A stretch of DNA of 64,000 nt from Gammaproteobacteria bacterium 13_2_20CM_66_19. GTDB taxonomy: Bacteria; Pseudomonadota; Gammaproteobacteria; Steroidobacterales; Steroidobacteraceae. Location: contig MNCZ01000086.1 of assembly GCA_001914695.1 (NCBI GenBank), forward strand, positions 1 through 64,000, read 5' to 3'. Both the position numbers and the translations under genes were made by a program. Numbering within the stretch: the stretch's first letter is position 1; the number at the start of each line of letters is the position of its first letter. This document shows, piece by piece, positions 1-11,856 of this stretch. Under the pieces are notes generated by a model. That model was not told where the DNA came from, made no database searches, and saw nothing but the letters and a program-made list of their open reading frames with translations.

Positions 1-360
1 TAGTTAGTAGTTATACGTGTTAGTTAGTAGTAAGTCGTTGAGTCGAGGCCCTATTCCTTTGCCCTGATTGACAGTCGAGCTTGACGCGGGCACGATCGGC
101 GCGCGTCGTAGGGGTACCACGACGAATAAGAAAAATACGACAAGGAGTGTCCGGGGGGCTGGGAGACCCGGTGGGATAACCTGGAACTCAATCGACGGCT
201 CCCGCCGACGAAGGTTCAACAGCGGCCTGTCACACGTGATGGGTTCCCCCCGGAGTTGGACGTAATGGCCCTGGCGGCACCGGCAATACCGAGGCGACCT
301 ACGTAGAACCTATCTCAAGTTCATTCAGGGACGGCATGTAGTGCCTGGAAAGGAGCGGAA

Positions 361-837
361 ATGAAATCTCTACTCACGCGGTTTGCGAGTATCGGCACGA
401 TCTTCTCATTGGTATTGGCGGGCTCGAGCGCCACGACGCCGGCTCTGACTCTTGGTCCGTCTGGTCCGTCCGCCTCTGTGCACGTCCATAAGGGCGCGAT
501 CTCCTTTATTAACACGACGATCGTCAAGGTCAGGGCCGTCTGCTCAGGTGGTGGGCTCGGTACCATCAATGCACGGGTCATCCAAACGGCCGACCAGTCC
601 AGCAATGGCCAGGCCACAGACGCAATGGGATCGGATACGGTGAAGTGCAACGGCCAGTCTCAAAACGTAGCCGTTACCATCTTCGGCATCACCTATAACA
701 TAGGCCAAGCGCAGGCCATCGTCATGCTTCTGGATGGGACCGGCGCGACTGTGGCCTCTAAAACTGCAACCATCGTGCTCGGATTCACCGTCATCGAAGG
801 CATGGAGGAAGAGCAAGGCGGCAACCCAGAAGAATAG
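361..837 (+). CDS. Putative secreted hypothetical protein (N-terminal signal peptide)
   Basis: 158-aa ORF with AAGGAG upstream of ATG; N-terminus MKSLLTRFASIGTIFSLVLAGSSATTPA looks like a Sec signal peptide; no family recognised. Confidence 0.6.
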   Translation: MKSLLTRFASIGTIFSLVLAGSSATTPALTLGPSGPSASVHVHKGAISFINTTIVKVRAVCSGGGLGTINARVIQTADQSSNGQATDAMGSDTVKCNGQSQNVAVTIFGITYNIGQAQAIVMLLDGTGATVASKTATIVLGFTVIEGMEEEQGGNPEE

Positions 838-1659
838 TCACTTCCGGCGCAAAGATCGGGCTCGTCCAGAAACACTCGGGCCGCCGGACACATCGAGTCC
901 CCTGGCCGTCGCTCGACGGCCGGGGGCTCGGTTCGCACTCGATCCGGGCATATTTCGCGCCCGTGCGCCACGCTGCCCACGGATCGCCCGTGCGAGACGG
1001 CCGGGTTTCCCGCGTGGGGGCTTCTTCGCCGGCGTCTTGTGCCGATACTCGCACAGGTCCCGGATGATGCAGGTGGGACAGGCGGGCTTGCGTGCAGTGC
1101 AGACGTAACGCCCGTGCAGGATGAGCCAATGGTGGGCGTCCTTGCGGAACTCGGGCGGGGTGTTGGCGACGAGCGAGTCCTCGACTTCGCGCGGCGTCTT
1201 TCCCGGCGCGAGCCCGGTGCGATTGGCAACACGGAAAATGTGTGTGTCGACCGCGATCTCGGTCTGGCCGAACACCATGTTGAGGATGATATTGGCGGTC
1301 TTGCGACCCACGCCGGGCAGCGCCTCGAGCGAGGCGCGGTCGCCGGGAAGGCGGCCGCCGTGGCGCTCGACCAGCTGTCGGCACAGGCCGATGAGGTTCT
1401 GCGACTTGGTGTTGTAGAGCCCGACGCTGCGGATGTAGGGCTTCAGGCCCTCGACCCCGAGCGCGAGGATCGCCTCCGGCGTGTTCGCTACGGGGAAGAG
1501 GATGCGCGTTGCGGCGTTGACGCTCTTGTCGGTGGTATGCGCCGACAGCATGACCGCGACCAGCAGCTCGAAGGGCGAGTGATGCTCGAGCTCGGTGGTG
1601 GGCGCGGGGTTCGCGGCCCTGAGGCGCCGATAGATGGCGGTGCGTGTCGCAGCGTGCAT
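838..1659 (-). CDS. nth: Endonuclease III with extended basic C-terminus
   Basis: HhH motif LPGVGRKTANIILN, VDTHIFRVANR, C-terminal 4Fe-4S motif CTARKPACPTCIIRDLC. Confidence 0.95.
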   Translation of the reverse strand: MHAATRTAIYRRLRAANPAPTTELEHHSPFELLVAVMLSAHTTDKSVNAATRILFPVANTPEAILALGVEGLKPYIRSVGLYNTKSQNLIGLCRQLVERHGGRLPGDRASLEALPGVGRKTANIILNMVFGQTEIAVDTHIFRVANRTGLAPGKTPREVEDSLVANTPPEFRKDAHHWLILHGRYVCTARKPACPTCIIRDLCEYRHKTPAKKPPRGKPGRLARAIRGQRGARARNMPGSSANRAPGRRATARGLDVSGGPSVSGRARSLRRK

Positions 1660-1682
1660 AGACGATCCGCGCTCGGCGGCGA

Positions 1683-2729
1683 TCAGCGGATGCGCAGCAC
1701 GATCTTACCGAGGATGTGCCCGGCTTCCACCCGCTCCTGCGCCTTGTCGGCTTGCGCGAGCGGGAACTCCGCTTCGATCGGCACCCGGAGTTTCGCCGCC
1801 TCGATGGCGCGGTTCAGCCGCTCGAACTCCTGCGGACCGGGAACCGCGTTGTAGCGGATCACGGCGGCGGTATCGTCGCGCGGCCTGGGATCGGGCTTGA
1901 CTCCGTAGGGGTACGCGATGCGGCCCCCCGCGCGCAGCGCCTCGACACATCGCTCGAGGGAGTCTCCGCCGGCGAAGGCGAGCACTGCGTCGACGCCCGC
2001 GGGGGCGACCGCGCGGGCAGCGGCGAGGACGTTCCCCTTGCGGCCGTCCACGACCGCGTCGGCCCCCAGCCCCTTGACGAACGTCAGGCCGTCCTCGCCC
2101 GAGGCGGTGGCGAGCACCTTGACGCCGCGGAGCTTCGCGAACTGCAGCGCGAGACTGCCGACGCCACCCGAGGCGCCATGAATGATGAGCGTGTCTCCGG
2201 CTTTGAGGCGCAGTGCATCATCGATCCCCTGGATCGCGGTCAGTCCGGTCGTCGCGACAGCCCCGGCCTGCTGCAGGGTGAGTCCTTGCGGAACGTGGCC
2301 AACGCGCTCCGCCGGCACAGCGACGTACTCGGCGTAGAAGCCGCCGTGGGGGTTATCCCAGCTGTAGGAATAGACCTGGTCGCCGACCTTGAAGCGCTTC
2401 ACCTTCTCACCCACGGCCGCCACCGTGCCGGCGCCGTCGGTGCCGAGCACCAGCGGAAACGCGGAATGCTTGATGGCTTGCGGATGGGTGCGCAAGTAGA
2501 CGTCCCAGCTCGCGACGCCGGCGGTGTCGATGGCGATTACGACTTCATCGGCCGCGGGCTTCGGCACCGGCAACGTGTGCAACGTGATCACCTCCGGGCC
2601 CCCGGTGCGATCGATGGCCGCCGCCTTCATGGTCTGCGGCAGGTCGGCGCCGAGCGCGGCGCCGGCGTTGAGAGCGAGGCTTGCGGCCTGCGCAAGGACC
2701 AGCGTCCCTGCGATTCGTAGTGTGGTCAT
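1683..2729 (-). CDS. MDR-superfamily NADPH:quinone oxidoreductase-like / zinc-type alcohol dehydrogenase-like protein, possible signal peptide
   Basis: MKAAAIDRTGGPEVITLHTLPVPKP, GTDGAGTVAAVGEKVKRFKVGDQV, IHGASGGVGSLALQFAK; ATG chosen at 2727-2729 (MTTLRIAGTLVLAQAASLALNAGAALGADLPQT...). Confidence 0.85.
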   Translation of the reverse strand: MTTLRIAGTLVLAQAASLALNAGAALGADLPQTMKAAAIDRTGGPEVITLHTLPVPKPAADEVVIAIDTAGVASWDVYLRTHPQAIKHSAFPLVLGTDGAGTVAAVGEKVKRFKVGDQVYSYSWDNPHGGFYAEYVAVPAERVGHVPQGLTLQQAGAVATTGLTAIQGIDDALRLKAGDTLIIHGASGGVGSLALQFAKLRGVKVLATASGEDGLTFVKGLGADAVVDGRKGNVLAAARAVAPAGVDAVLAFAGGDSLERCVEALRAGGRIAYPYGVKPDPRPRDDTAAVIRYNAVPGPQEFERLNRAIEAAKLRVPIEAEFPLAQADKAQERVEAGHILGKIVLRIR

Positions 2730-2793
2730 GAGGCTCCCTGGGAATCGTACCGAAGCCGAGAGCCCATGATAGCAAGCGGCGCGGCCGGTCCCG

Positions 2794-3336
2794 TCAGACT
2801 CCGTCGGCGGTCCGTTTGCGTTCTGCGACGAGCGCCGCCCGCTCGCGCTCCCGCGCCGCGATGCGTGCGTTATGCGCGCCGAAGCGCTCGCGGTTGCCGT
2901 GCGCCGCGGGAGGCTCGGGTGCCTCCGCGAGAGCGCTCCGCGGCACCATACTGATGCAGTCGACCGGGCAGGGCGCCACGCACAGCTCGCAGCCCGTGCA
3001 CAGCGCGAGGACGACGGTGTGCATCTGCTGGTGTGCGCCGACGATCGCATCGACCGGGCAGGGCGGCAGGCACTTGGCGCAGCCGATGCAGACTTCCTCA
3101 TCGATCTGCGCGACCAGCGGCGGGCCCTCGACCCCGTTGGCGGGATTCAGCGGCAGCGCCGGGCGCCCGAGAAGCGAGGCGAGCGCGGCGATAGTGGCCG
3201 CGCCGCCTGGCGGGCATTGGTTGATCTGGGCCCCGCCCGACAGGATCGCCTCCGCGTACGGGCGACAGCCGTTGTAGCCGCAGCGCGTGCACTGCGTCTG
3301 TGGCAGCAGGGCATCGATGTCGTCGGCGGTGACCAT
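2794..3336 (-). CDS. RnfB-like ferredoxin (electron transport complex subunit B family)
   Basis: [16 protein letters not shown]...INQCPPGG followed by two 4Fe-4S motifs [16 protein letters not shown] and [16 protein letters not shown]; no other rnf genes in window. Confidence 0.85.
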   Translation of the reverse strand: MVTADDIDALLPQTQCTRCGYNGCRPYAEAILSGGAQINQCPPGGAATIAALASLLGRPALPLNPANGVEGPPLVAQIDEEVCIGCAKCLPPCPVDAIVGAHQQMHTVVLALCTGCELCVAPCPVDCISMVPRSALAEAPEPPAAHGNRERFGAHNARIAARERERAALVAERKRTADGV

Positions 3337-3380
3337 GGCCTGATGGGGTGCGCGGAAAAAGCCCCGTGGGCGCGGCGCCC

Positions 3381-5516
3381 TCAGCTGATCCTCATTCCCG
3401 GAGTCGCTCCGGCGTCGGGCGAGAGCAGGTAGAGGCCCGGCGTGTCCCCGCTCGCGGCGAGCACCATGCCCTCGGAGACTCCGAACTTCATCTTGCGCGG
3501 CGCGAGATTGGCCACCATGACCGTGAGGCGACCCTTGAGCGCCTCCGGATCGTAGGCCGACTTGATCCCCGCGAACACGGTGCGCGTCTCCGACCCGAGG
3601 TCGAGGGTCAGCTTGAGGAGCTTATCGGCGCCGTCGACGTGCTGGGCGTCGAGGATTCTCGCGACCCGCAGGTCAATCCTCTTGAACTCGTCGATGGAGA
3701 CGGCGGCGGCACCGGCGGTAACGCCACCTGGACCGGGTTGCGGCGGTGTCGCGGGTCGGTTTCCGGCGACGGGTTGCGCATCGCTCTCGAAGAGCGCGTC
3801 GAGCTGCTTCGGGTCCACGCGAGTGATCAAGGGCTTGAAAATACCGAATTCATGCCCCGCCGGCAGAAAACCCTCAACGCCCAGCCGCAGATCCAGGGAA
3901 TCCCATTGCAGAGGCTGGTCTCTGAGATACGCTTCGGCATCCGCCGCCAGCGCCGGAACGATGGGCTTCAGGAACAGCGTGAGTGCCTTGAACGCCGCAA
4001 TGGACGCGGCGCAGATCTTGCCGAGTTTCTGCCTGCTCTGCTCATTCGTAGCGGCGTCCTTCGCCAGCAGCCAGGGCTTGTAGGCGTCAATTTCAGCGTT
4101 GACGACATCTGCGACCTCCATGGTGAGTCGTATCGCCTTGCCGAGTTCGCGCTCCTCGAGCGCGGTCCTGACGAGCTTGCTCTGCTGAAGCGCGAACCTG
4201 AGGCAGCCGACTGCTTCGACCGGGACACCCGCAATTTGAGTCATCGCAAGCGGCGGCATGCGATTGCCGAAAAACTTGAGCAGGAACGGCGCGATTCGGC
4301 TGGCGATGTTCACGTACTTGCCGACCAGATCGCTGTTGACGCGTGCCACGAAGTCATCGGGGTTGAAGTCGAGGTCCTCGACGTTGGCGTTCAGCTTGGC
4401 GGCGATGTAATAGCGCAGCCACTCGGCGTTCATGCCGAGGTCGAGATAGCGCAGCGGGCTGATGCCGGTACCGCGCGATTTCGACATCTTCTCGCCCGAT
4501 ACGGTGATGAAGCCGTGAACGTACACGTGGTTGGGGACGCGGTAGGGCGCGCCGGCGAACTTCAGCATCGCGGGCCAGAAGAGCGTATGGAAGTAGATGA
4601 TGTCCTTGCCGATGAAGTGGATCTGCTCGGTGTCCGGAGCGGCGAGGAACGCCTCGAAGCTGCGCGGCTCGCCGTTGGCCCGCGCCTTGCCGAGCGCGAA
4701 GTAGCTCTTGAGCGCGGCGAGGTAGCCGATCGGCGCGTCGAGCCAAACGTAAAAGTACTTGCCCGGCGCGTCGGGGATCGGAATGCCGAAGTACGGCGCA
4801 TCGCGCGAGATGTCCCAGTCCCCGAGCGCCTGGTCGCCCTTGCCGGTGAGCCACTCGCGGGCCTTGTTGACCACCTGCGGCTGCAGCCGCCCCGCGGCTC
4901 CCAGCCATTCCTCGAGGAAGCGGACGCACTTCGGCTCGGACAGCTTGAAGAAGAAATGATCCGAGGTCTTCAGCACCGGCTTCGCCCCGGTGAGGGTCGA
5001 GTACGGGTTGATGAGCTGCGTCGGCGTATTGACGATGCTGCACACCTCGCACGCGTCCGCGTACTGCTCCTTCGCATGGCAGTTCGGGCACTCGCCCCTG
5101 ATGTACCGGTCCGGCAGGAACATGCCCTTCACCGGATCGAAGAACTGCTCGACCGGCTTCAGGTAGATGAGGCCCTCTCTCTTCAGCCGCTGGTAGACGT
5201 CCTGCGACAACTCGACGTTCTCGGGCGAGTCGGTCGAGTGCCAGTGATCGAAGCTCAAGTGAAAGCCCTCGAGATACCGGGGGCGGCCCGCGGCGATTCG
5301 CGCGATGAGCTGCTGCGGGCTGATTCCTTCCTCCTCCGCCTTGAGCATGATCGGCGCCCCGTGCGCGTCGTCGGCGCACACGAAGTGCAGCCGATTTCCC
5401 TGCATTCTCTGGAAGCGCACCCAGATGTCCGCCTGGATGTACTCCATGATGTGCCCGATGTGGAACGGGCCGTTGGAGTAGGGGAGCGCCGTGGTGACGA
5501 ATATCTTCCGGCTCAT
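3381..5516 (-). CDS. metG: Methionyl-tRNA synthetase
   Basis: [26 protein letters not shown], Zn-binding [27 protein letters not shown]-terminal tRNA-binding EMAP-like domain. Confidence 0.97.
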   Translation of the reverse strand: MSRKIFVTTALPYSNGPFHIGHIMEYIQADIWVRFQRMQGNRLHFVCADDAHGAPIMLKAEEEGISPQQLIARIAAGRPRYLEGFHLSFDHWHSTDSPENVELSQDVYQRLKREGLIYLKPVEQFFDPVKGMFLPDRYIRGECPNCHAKEQYADACEVCSIVNTPTQLINPYSTLTGAKPVLKTSDHFFFKLSEPKCVRFLEEWLGAAGRLQPQVVNKAREWLTGKGDQALGDWDISRDAPYFGIPIPDAPGKYFYVWLDAPIGYLAALKSYFALGKARANGEPRSFEAFLAAPDTEQIHFIGKDIIYFHTLFWPAMLKFAGAPYRVPNHVYVHGFITVSGEKMSKSRGTGISPLRYLDLGMNAEWLRYYIAAKLNANVEDLDFNPDDFVARVNSDLVGKYVNIASRIAPFLLKFFGNRMPPLAMTQIAGVPVEAVGCLRFALQQSKLVRTALEERELGKAIRLTMEVADVVNAEIDAYKPWLLAKDAATNEQSRQKLGKICAASIAAFKALTLFLKPIVPALAADAEAYLRDQPLQWDSLDLRLGVEGFLPAGHEFGIFKPLITRVDPKQLDALFESDAQPVAGNRPATPPQPGPGGVTAGAAAVSIDEFKRIDLRVARILDAQHVDGADKLLKLTLDLGSETRTVFAGIKSAYDPEALKGRLTVMVANLAPRKMKFGVSEGMVLAASGDTPGLYLLSPDAGATPGMRIS

Positions 5517-5576
5517 CCGCTCAAGTCTACAGGCTCTGCGCACGTCCTGCCGACTGCAGCGCTCACCGATACGGGC

Positions 5577-6638
5577 TCAGGCGGTACTCTTGAACTCCTC
5601 GAACTTCGCCTTGTTGATGGCCTTATTGTAGGCTTCCTGGCCCGTGATCTGGCGCTGGTCCACCAGCTGTTGGATCGCGCTGTCCATCGAGCGCATGCCG
5701 AACTGAGCACCCGACTGCATGGTGTTCTCGAGCTGATCGAGCTTGCCCTGGCGGATGAGGTTGGAGGCGGCCGGGGTGTTCACGAGGATCTCGAGCGCGG
5801 CGACCCGGCCCTGCTTGTCGGCGCGCTGCAGGAGCTGCTGCGACACCACCCCGCGGAGCGAAGTCGACAGCATGGTGCGCACGTGGGACTGCTTGTCGGA
5901 GGGAAATACGTTCACCATGCGGTCGACGGTCTGCGCCGCGCCGTTGGTGTGCAGCGTTCCCATGACCAGAATCCCCATCTCGGCGGCCGTGACCGCGATG
6001 CTCATGGTCTCGAGGTCGCGCAGCTCGCCGACCAGGATGACGTCCGGGTCCTCGCGCAGGGCCGAGTGCACCGCCGCCGCGAAGCTCGGACTGTGCACGC
6101 CGATCTCCCGCTGGCTGATGAGGCAGTTCTTCCTCTCGTGGACGAACTCAATCGGGTCTTCCACGGTGAGGATGTGACCCTTCACGCGGGTGTTGATGTC
6201 GTCGATCATGGCCGCGAGCGTCGTCGACTTGCCCGAGCCGGTCTTGCCGGTCACCAGGATCAGCCCGTTGTTGGCGCGGCACATCTGCCGCACCGCCTCG
6301 GGCATCTTGAGCTGATCGAGCGTGAGCGCCTTGGAGGGGATGGCGCGGAACACGGCGCCCATGCCATTCAGGTGTCGCATGACATTGACCCGGAAGCGCC
6401 CGCGACCCTCCAGCGTGTAGGCGAAATCGGCGCCGTCCTTGGTCTCGAAGCGCTCGAGCGCCGCCTTGGGCAGGATCTCGTAGAGCGCCTGTTTGACGAA
6501 CTCCGGCGCCAGCTTCTCGGGCTTGAGCGACGAGAGCTCGCCGAACAGGCGGATGCGCGGCGGATCGCCGGCGATGAAATGCAGGTCCGAGCCGCGCTTC
6601 TCGAGGACTTCGATGAGCAGGGGGTCGATCTGTGCCAC
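5577..6638 (-). CDS. PilT-family type IV pilus retraction ATPase
   Basis: Walker A GKTGSGKSTT, Asp box ILTVEDPIEFVH, His box GTLHTNGAAQTVDRMVNVF. Confidence 0.9.
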   Translation of the reverse strand: MAQIDPLLIEVLEKRGSDLHFIAGDPPRIRLFGELSSLKPEKLAPEFVKQALYEILPKAALERFETKDGADFAYTLEGRGRFRVNVMRHLNGMGAVFRAIPSKALTLDQLKMPEAVRQMCRANNGLILVTGKTGSGKSTTLAAMIDDINTRVKGHILTVEDPIEFVHERKNCLISQREIGVHSPSFAAAVHSALREDPDVILVGELRDLETMSIAVTAAEMGILVMGTLHTNGAAQTVDRMVNVFPSDKQSHVRTMLSTSLRGVVSQQLLQRADKQGRVAALEILVNTPAASNLIRQGKLDQLENTMQSGAQFGMRSMDSAIQQLVDQRQITGQEAYNKAINKAKFEEFKSTA

Positions 6639-6655
6639 GGGTGCGAAGCGATCCT

Positions 6656-7783
6656 TCAGTCCGCCGAATTCGTGGGCGGCACCGGCGGAGCCGGAGCCAG
6701 GTTGTCGAGCTTCGACAGCATGGTAGTGTCGGTGACGTACTTCTGGAAGGCACGCTTCTCGACGGCGTAGGTGTAGGCATCGTCGGGATCGACGGTGCGC
6801 GCCGCGATGGCCGCCAGCAGCGCCTGGTCGAGCAGCTGCATGCCGAGGTCACGGCCCATCTGCAGCTGGCTCGGGATCTGGTGGGTCTGCTCGGTCTGGA
6901 TGAGCTTGGCGATCGCCTTGGTCATCATCAGCAACTCGCAGATGGCCCGGCGGCCGTGTCCCTCGGGGGTCTTTACCAGCACCTGGGTCACGACTGCGAG
7001 CAGGCTCTGCGCGAGGAAGCTCTTGGTCTGCTCGCGCTCCTGCACCGGCAACGCGTCGATCACGCGATCGATCGTCTTGACCGCACTGGTGGTGTGCAGC
7101 GTGCCGAGCACCAGGTGCCCGGTCTCCGCCGCGGTCATCGCCATGGAGATGGTGTCGGCATCGCGCAACTCACCGACCAGGATGACGTCGGGGTCTTCGC
7201 GCATCGCGGCGCGCACGCCTTCGGCGAAGCTCGGGATGTGCGTGCCGAGCTCGCGCTGGATCACCTGGCTCTGCTTGCTCGCGTGCACGAACTCGATCGG
7301 GTCCTCGAGGCTGATGATGTTGAGCCGGCGCGTCTGGTTCAGGTGATCGATCATCGCCGCGAGCGTGGTCGATTTGCCGGTACCGGTGGAGCCGGTGACC
7401 AGCACCATGCCCTGGTGGAAGTCGCAGAGCTTGGTGACGATCGGCGGCAGCGCCAGCTTCTCAAGCGTCGGGACCTCGGAGGGGATGGAGCGGAAGGTGG
7501 CGCCGATGCCGGTGTCCTTGCGATAGACGTTGACCCGGAAGCGCCCCCCCTCGCCGGATACGTAGGAGAAGTCCAGGTCATTGCCCTTGGCGAAGTGCTC
7601 GTTCTGCGAGCGGGTGAGGATCTCGGATATGTAGCCGTCGAGCTCCGCCGCTCGCAGCTCGCGGAACTTGATCGGCAGCAGATCGCCGTGCATGCGCAGC
7701 ATGGGGGGCACGCCGACCGCCAGGTGCACGTCCGAGCACCCCTGCTGTGTGCCGAGCTTCAGAAACGCGTCGATGCGCGCCAA
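6656..7783 (-). CDS. PilT/PilU-family ATPase (second paralogue)
   Basis: Walker A GSTGTGKSTT, ISLEDPIEFVH, GTLHTTSAVKTIDRVIDALP. Confidence 0.9.
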   Translation of the reverse strand: MARIDAFLKLGTQQGCSDVHLAVGVPPMLRMHGDLLPIKFRELRAAELDGYISEILTRSQNEHFAKGNDLDFSYVSGEGGRFRVNVYRKDTGIGATFRSIPSEVPTLEKLALPPIVTKLCDFHQGMVLVTGSTGTGKSTTLAAMIDHLNQTRRLNIISLEDPIEFVHASKQSQVIQRELGTHIPSFAEGVRAAMREDPDVILVGELRDADTISMAMTAAETGHLVLGTLHTTSAVKTIDRVIDALPVQEREQTKSFLAQSLLAVVTQVLVKTPEGHGRRAICELLMMTKAIAKLIQTEQTHQIPSQLQMGRDLGMQLLDQALLAAIAARTVDPDDAYTYAVEKRAFQKYVTDTTMLSKLDNLAPAPPVPPTNSAD

Positions 7784-7962
7784 GCGAACGTTCCTCCGGG
7801 AGCTTCAGCCAAGCCCTGTTTAGCCGGAAAGGGACTTCAGGATCAACAGCTTGTGGCTGGAAATTTGACCGAACGCACGAACTTTGGCAAGGCGCACGGT
7901 GGACGTGACCTGGGGCCGGGCTCTGCGGCGGCGCATCGCGGGTCCCCGGCGGGGGGCTCGGC

Positions 7963-8883
<921 letters not shown>

Positions 8884-10539
8884 GGGCTGCGGCGGGCGGA
8901 CGCCCGCCTGCGTGGCCCGAGCTCGTTCATCGCGGCCGCCGCCATGCGCGATATGGTCTGATCGGGGCAGGAGACCTGCGCCTGCAGCTCGTTGCGTACC
9001 TGCTCGGCGCGGGACTCGTCGGCGACCCGGGACAGGGCCTGGATCGCCTCGATGCGGATCTCACGCTCGGGCCTGGCGATGAGCGGCAGCAGCGTGTCGA
9101 CCAGGCGGCTGTCGCCGAGCTTGCCGAGCGCCCGCACCACGATCGGCATGGCCTTGCCGTTCGCCGGGGTGTGGAGCATCTCCATCAGGCGCGGCAGTGC
9201 GCGCTTGCTGCCGATCTCCGCCAGCGCATCCACCGCCCGCTCGCTCACCCACCAGTCGGCATCGCGCGTGGCCTGGATGAGGGATTCGACCGCGCGCTCG
9301 TCCTTGGTCTGGTTGAGGATCTCGATGGCCGCGCGGCGGATGTCCTCGTCCTTGTCGCGCACCAGCTGCAGCACGGCGTCGATGACCTTCGGGCCGCCGA
9401 TCTTGCCGAGCGCGTCCGCGGCGCGGCTGCGCACCCACCAGTCGCTGTCCTTGAGCGCCTCGAGCAGATACTTGACGGACTTGGCGTTGCCGATCTCGTT
9501 GAGCACCTCGACCGCGGCGCGGCGCGCGTTCTCGTTCTCATCCTTCAGCACCTCGATGAGATAGCGCATCGTCTCCGGGTGGTTGGCCTTGATGACCACG
9601 TCGATGGCGCGGTTGAGGACGTCGATCTCCGGATCGCGCAGCAGCGCGGACACCCGCTCGATGTCGATGAGGCCGTTCATCCGCTGCATCGCCGAGAGAA
9701 CCGCCCCGCGGATCAGCTTGTTGGGGTCCTTGAGCAGGCCTTGCAGTGCGGTCTGGATGTCCGGGCTGTTGAAGCGCGCGAGCGTGTTGATGATGTGCAC
9801 GCGCGCGATCGGGTCCTTGCCCTGCAGACGCCCCACCAGCTCGGGGATCGCGGACTGGTCGGCGATCTCGCCGATGAGCCGAAAGAGTGCCGCCTTCTCG
9901 TTCGGCTCCTGGGTGTAGGCCGCGGCGAGCAGCTCCCGAACTCCGAAGCGCGACTTCTGGGCCGCAATCACCTCGAGCACCGTGGGCTTCGAGATCCCGG
10001 GTATCGACAACGCCTCGAGCAGCAGGTGCGGCGGGTAGTTGCGGCTGGTGGTGAGCGCCCAGGAGATGCCGGAGATGACCCGGGGACTGCCTTCCACCAG
10101 CCCGCGCATGAAGACCGGGAGGGTCTTCTGGCTCACGAGGCCCGCAAGCACTTCCACGAAGGCCATGGTGGCGGCCTTGTCCGCTTCAGGCAGCGCGGCG
10201 AATACGGACTCGATGGCGCCGGGACCGACGTCCTTCAGCCGCGCGATCGCCTTCTGGGTGGCCGCGCTGTTGGGATCATTCGATGACCGGATCTCTGTGA
10301 CGAGCCGGTCGGCACGCAAGTTCGTGAAAAAGCTCATTCAGCCTTTCCGTCGGACACCGCTCCGCACGCATCCAGCGCGCCTGCGCGACCAGACGATGCG
10401 AGGCTGCCGCGGATCTGTCCGGGCCGGCGCTGCGCTGTCGCGGTCGCGGATTATGCCACAGCCCTGACGGAGGCCAGGCCGGCCTACCGCATGCGAGCCA
10501 CCTTCCCAACCTCTACAATCCGCAGCTGGACTTCCAGCG

Positions 10540-11646
10540 GTGGACGAAATGAGTCCCAAAGCCTCGCCGGACGCCGTGCGCGCCGCCCTGGACGCGTACG
10601 TAGACCCGTATCTGCAGGACACTCTGGGCGCCGCGCAGGCGGTGCGCGAGGTGCGCGAGGACGGCGAGGGCTTCCGCGCGCGCATCGCGCTCGGTTTTCC
10701 GGTCGGCGGGTACCAGGCGGAGCTCGCCGCCGCGCTGGTCGGGCACCTCGCCGCGGCGGGGATAGCCGCCCCGCTCACCGTCGACCTGGAGTCCGACATT
10801 CGCGCCCACGCCGTGCAGCGCAGTCTCAAGCCGCTCGGCGAGATCCGCAATATCGTCGCGGTCGCCTCCGGCAAAGGAGGAGTCGGCAAGTCCACGGTCG
10901 CCGTGAATCTCGCGCTCGCGTGGCGCGCCCAGGGCGCGCGGGTCGGAGTGCTCGACGCCGACATCTACGGGCCCAGCCAGCCTCTCATGCTCGGCCTTGC
11001 CGGGCAGCGTCCGACCACGGCCGACGGCCAGCACCTGCGCCCGCTCGCGGCTCACGGCGTGACCGCCATGTCGATAGGTTTCCTGGTGGATGCCGAGCAG
11101 CCGATGGTGTGGCGCGGGCCCATGGTGACCCAGGCTCTCACGCAGCTGCTCGAGCAGACCGAGTGGGGGGCGCTGGATTACCTCGTCGTCGACATGCCTC
11201 CCGGCACCGGCGACATTCAGCTGACGCTCGCGCAGCGAGTGCCGGTCGCGGGAGCCGTCATCGTGACGACTCCCCAGGACATCGCGCTCGCCGATGCCCG
11301 CAAGGGGCTGAAGATGTTCGAGAAGGTTGCGGTGCCGGTGCTCGGCATCGTCGAGAACATGAGCGTGCACATCTGCTCGAGCTGCGGGCACAGCGAGCAC
11401 ATCTTCGGCTCCGGCGGCGGCGCGCGCATGGCCGGGGACTACGGCGTGAGGCTGCTCGGGGAGCTGCCGCTCGATGCGAGAATCCGTGAGGAGGCCGACG
11501 GCGGCACGCCGACGGTCGTTGCGGCCCCGGACGCGCCGCGAGCCCGGCCGTACTTCGAGATGGCCCGCCGCACGGCCGCCGCGCTCGCGCGGCGCGCGCG
11601 CGATCGCAGCGGCGGGTTTCCCAAGATCGTGGTCGAGGAGACCTGA
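10540..11646 (+). CDS. apbC: Mrp/ApbC family Fe-S cluster carrier ATPase
   Basis: VASGKGGVGKSTVAVNLALAW, GVLDADIYGPSQPLML, DYLVVDMPPGTGDIQLTL, CSSCG. Confidence 0.95.
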   Translation: MDEMSPKASPDAVRAALDAYVDPYLQDTLGAAQAVREVREDGEGFRARIALGFPVGGYQAELAAALVGHLAAAGIAAPLTVDLESDIRAHAVQRSLKPLGEIRNIVAVASGKGGVGKSTVAVNLALAWRAQGARVGVLDADIYGPSQPLMLGLAGQRPTTADGQHLRPLAAHGVTAMSIGFLVDAEQPMVWRGPMVTQALTQLLEQTEWGALDYLVVDMPPGTGDIQLTLAQRVPVAGAVIVTTPQDIALADARKGLKMFEKVAVPVLGIVENMSVHICSSCGHSEHIFGSGGGARMAGDYGVRLLGELPLDARIREEADGGTPTVVAAPDAPRARPYFEMARRTAAALARRARDRSGGFPKIVVEET

Positions 11647-11814
11647 AGCGGCCGATCGACTCCAGCTCACACTCGGCCGGCGCACTCAGCCGGTCACTCG
11701 CATACCCCAAGCGCGCTGGAATAGCGGTTCGTCTGGCGCCGGTCGACTGCCATAGTCTCTAGTCTCTTAGAGTTCATCAGCAGCAATTTGAACGCGCGGT
11801 CAGGCGAGCGTAAG

Positions 11815-11834
11815 ATGGCTATGCGGATAGCCAT
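11815..11834. promoter_or_regulatory. Inverted repeat upstream of the toxin-antitoxin genes (candidate autoregulatory operator)
   Basis: ATGGCTAT-GCGG-ATAGCCAT, perfect 8-bp arms with 4-bp spacer, 22 bp upstream of the proposed antitoxin ATG at 11857. Confidence 0.6.
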
Positions 11835-11856
11835 GTCACATCGTGGAGATGCCGTG

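Noticed and set aside
64-360. Small ORFs in the first 360 bp as genes
   Set aside because: Short, both strands open, no RBS or recognisable domain; treated as non-coding.
3348-6770. 1140-codon open frame antisense to metG and pilT genes
   Set aside because: Opposite-strand frame of well-supported genes; Arg/Glu/Leu/Val-rich composition typical of GC-rich antisense frames; no recognisable domain.
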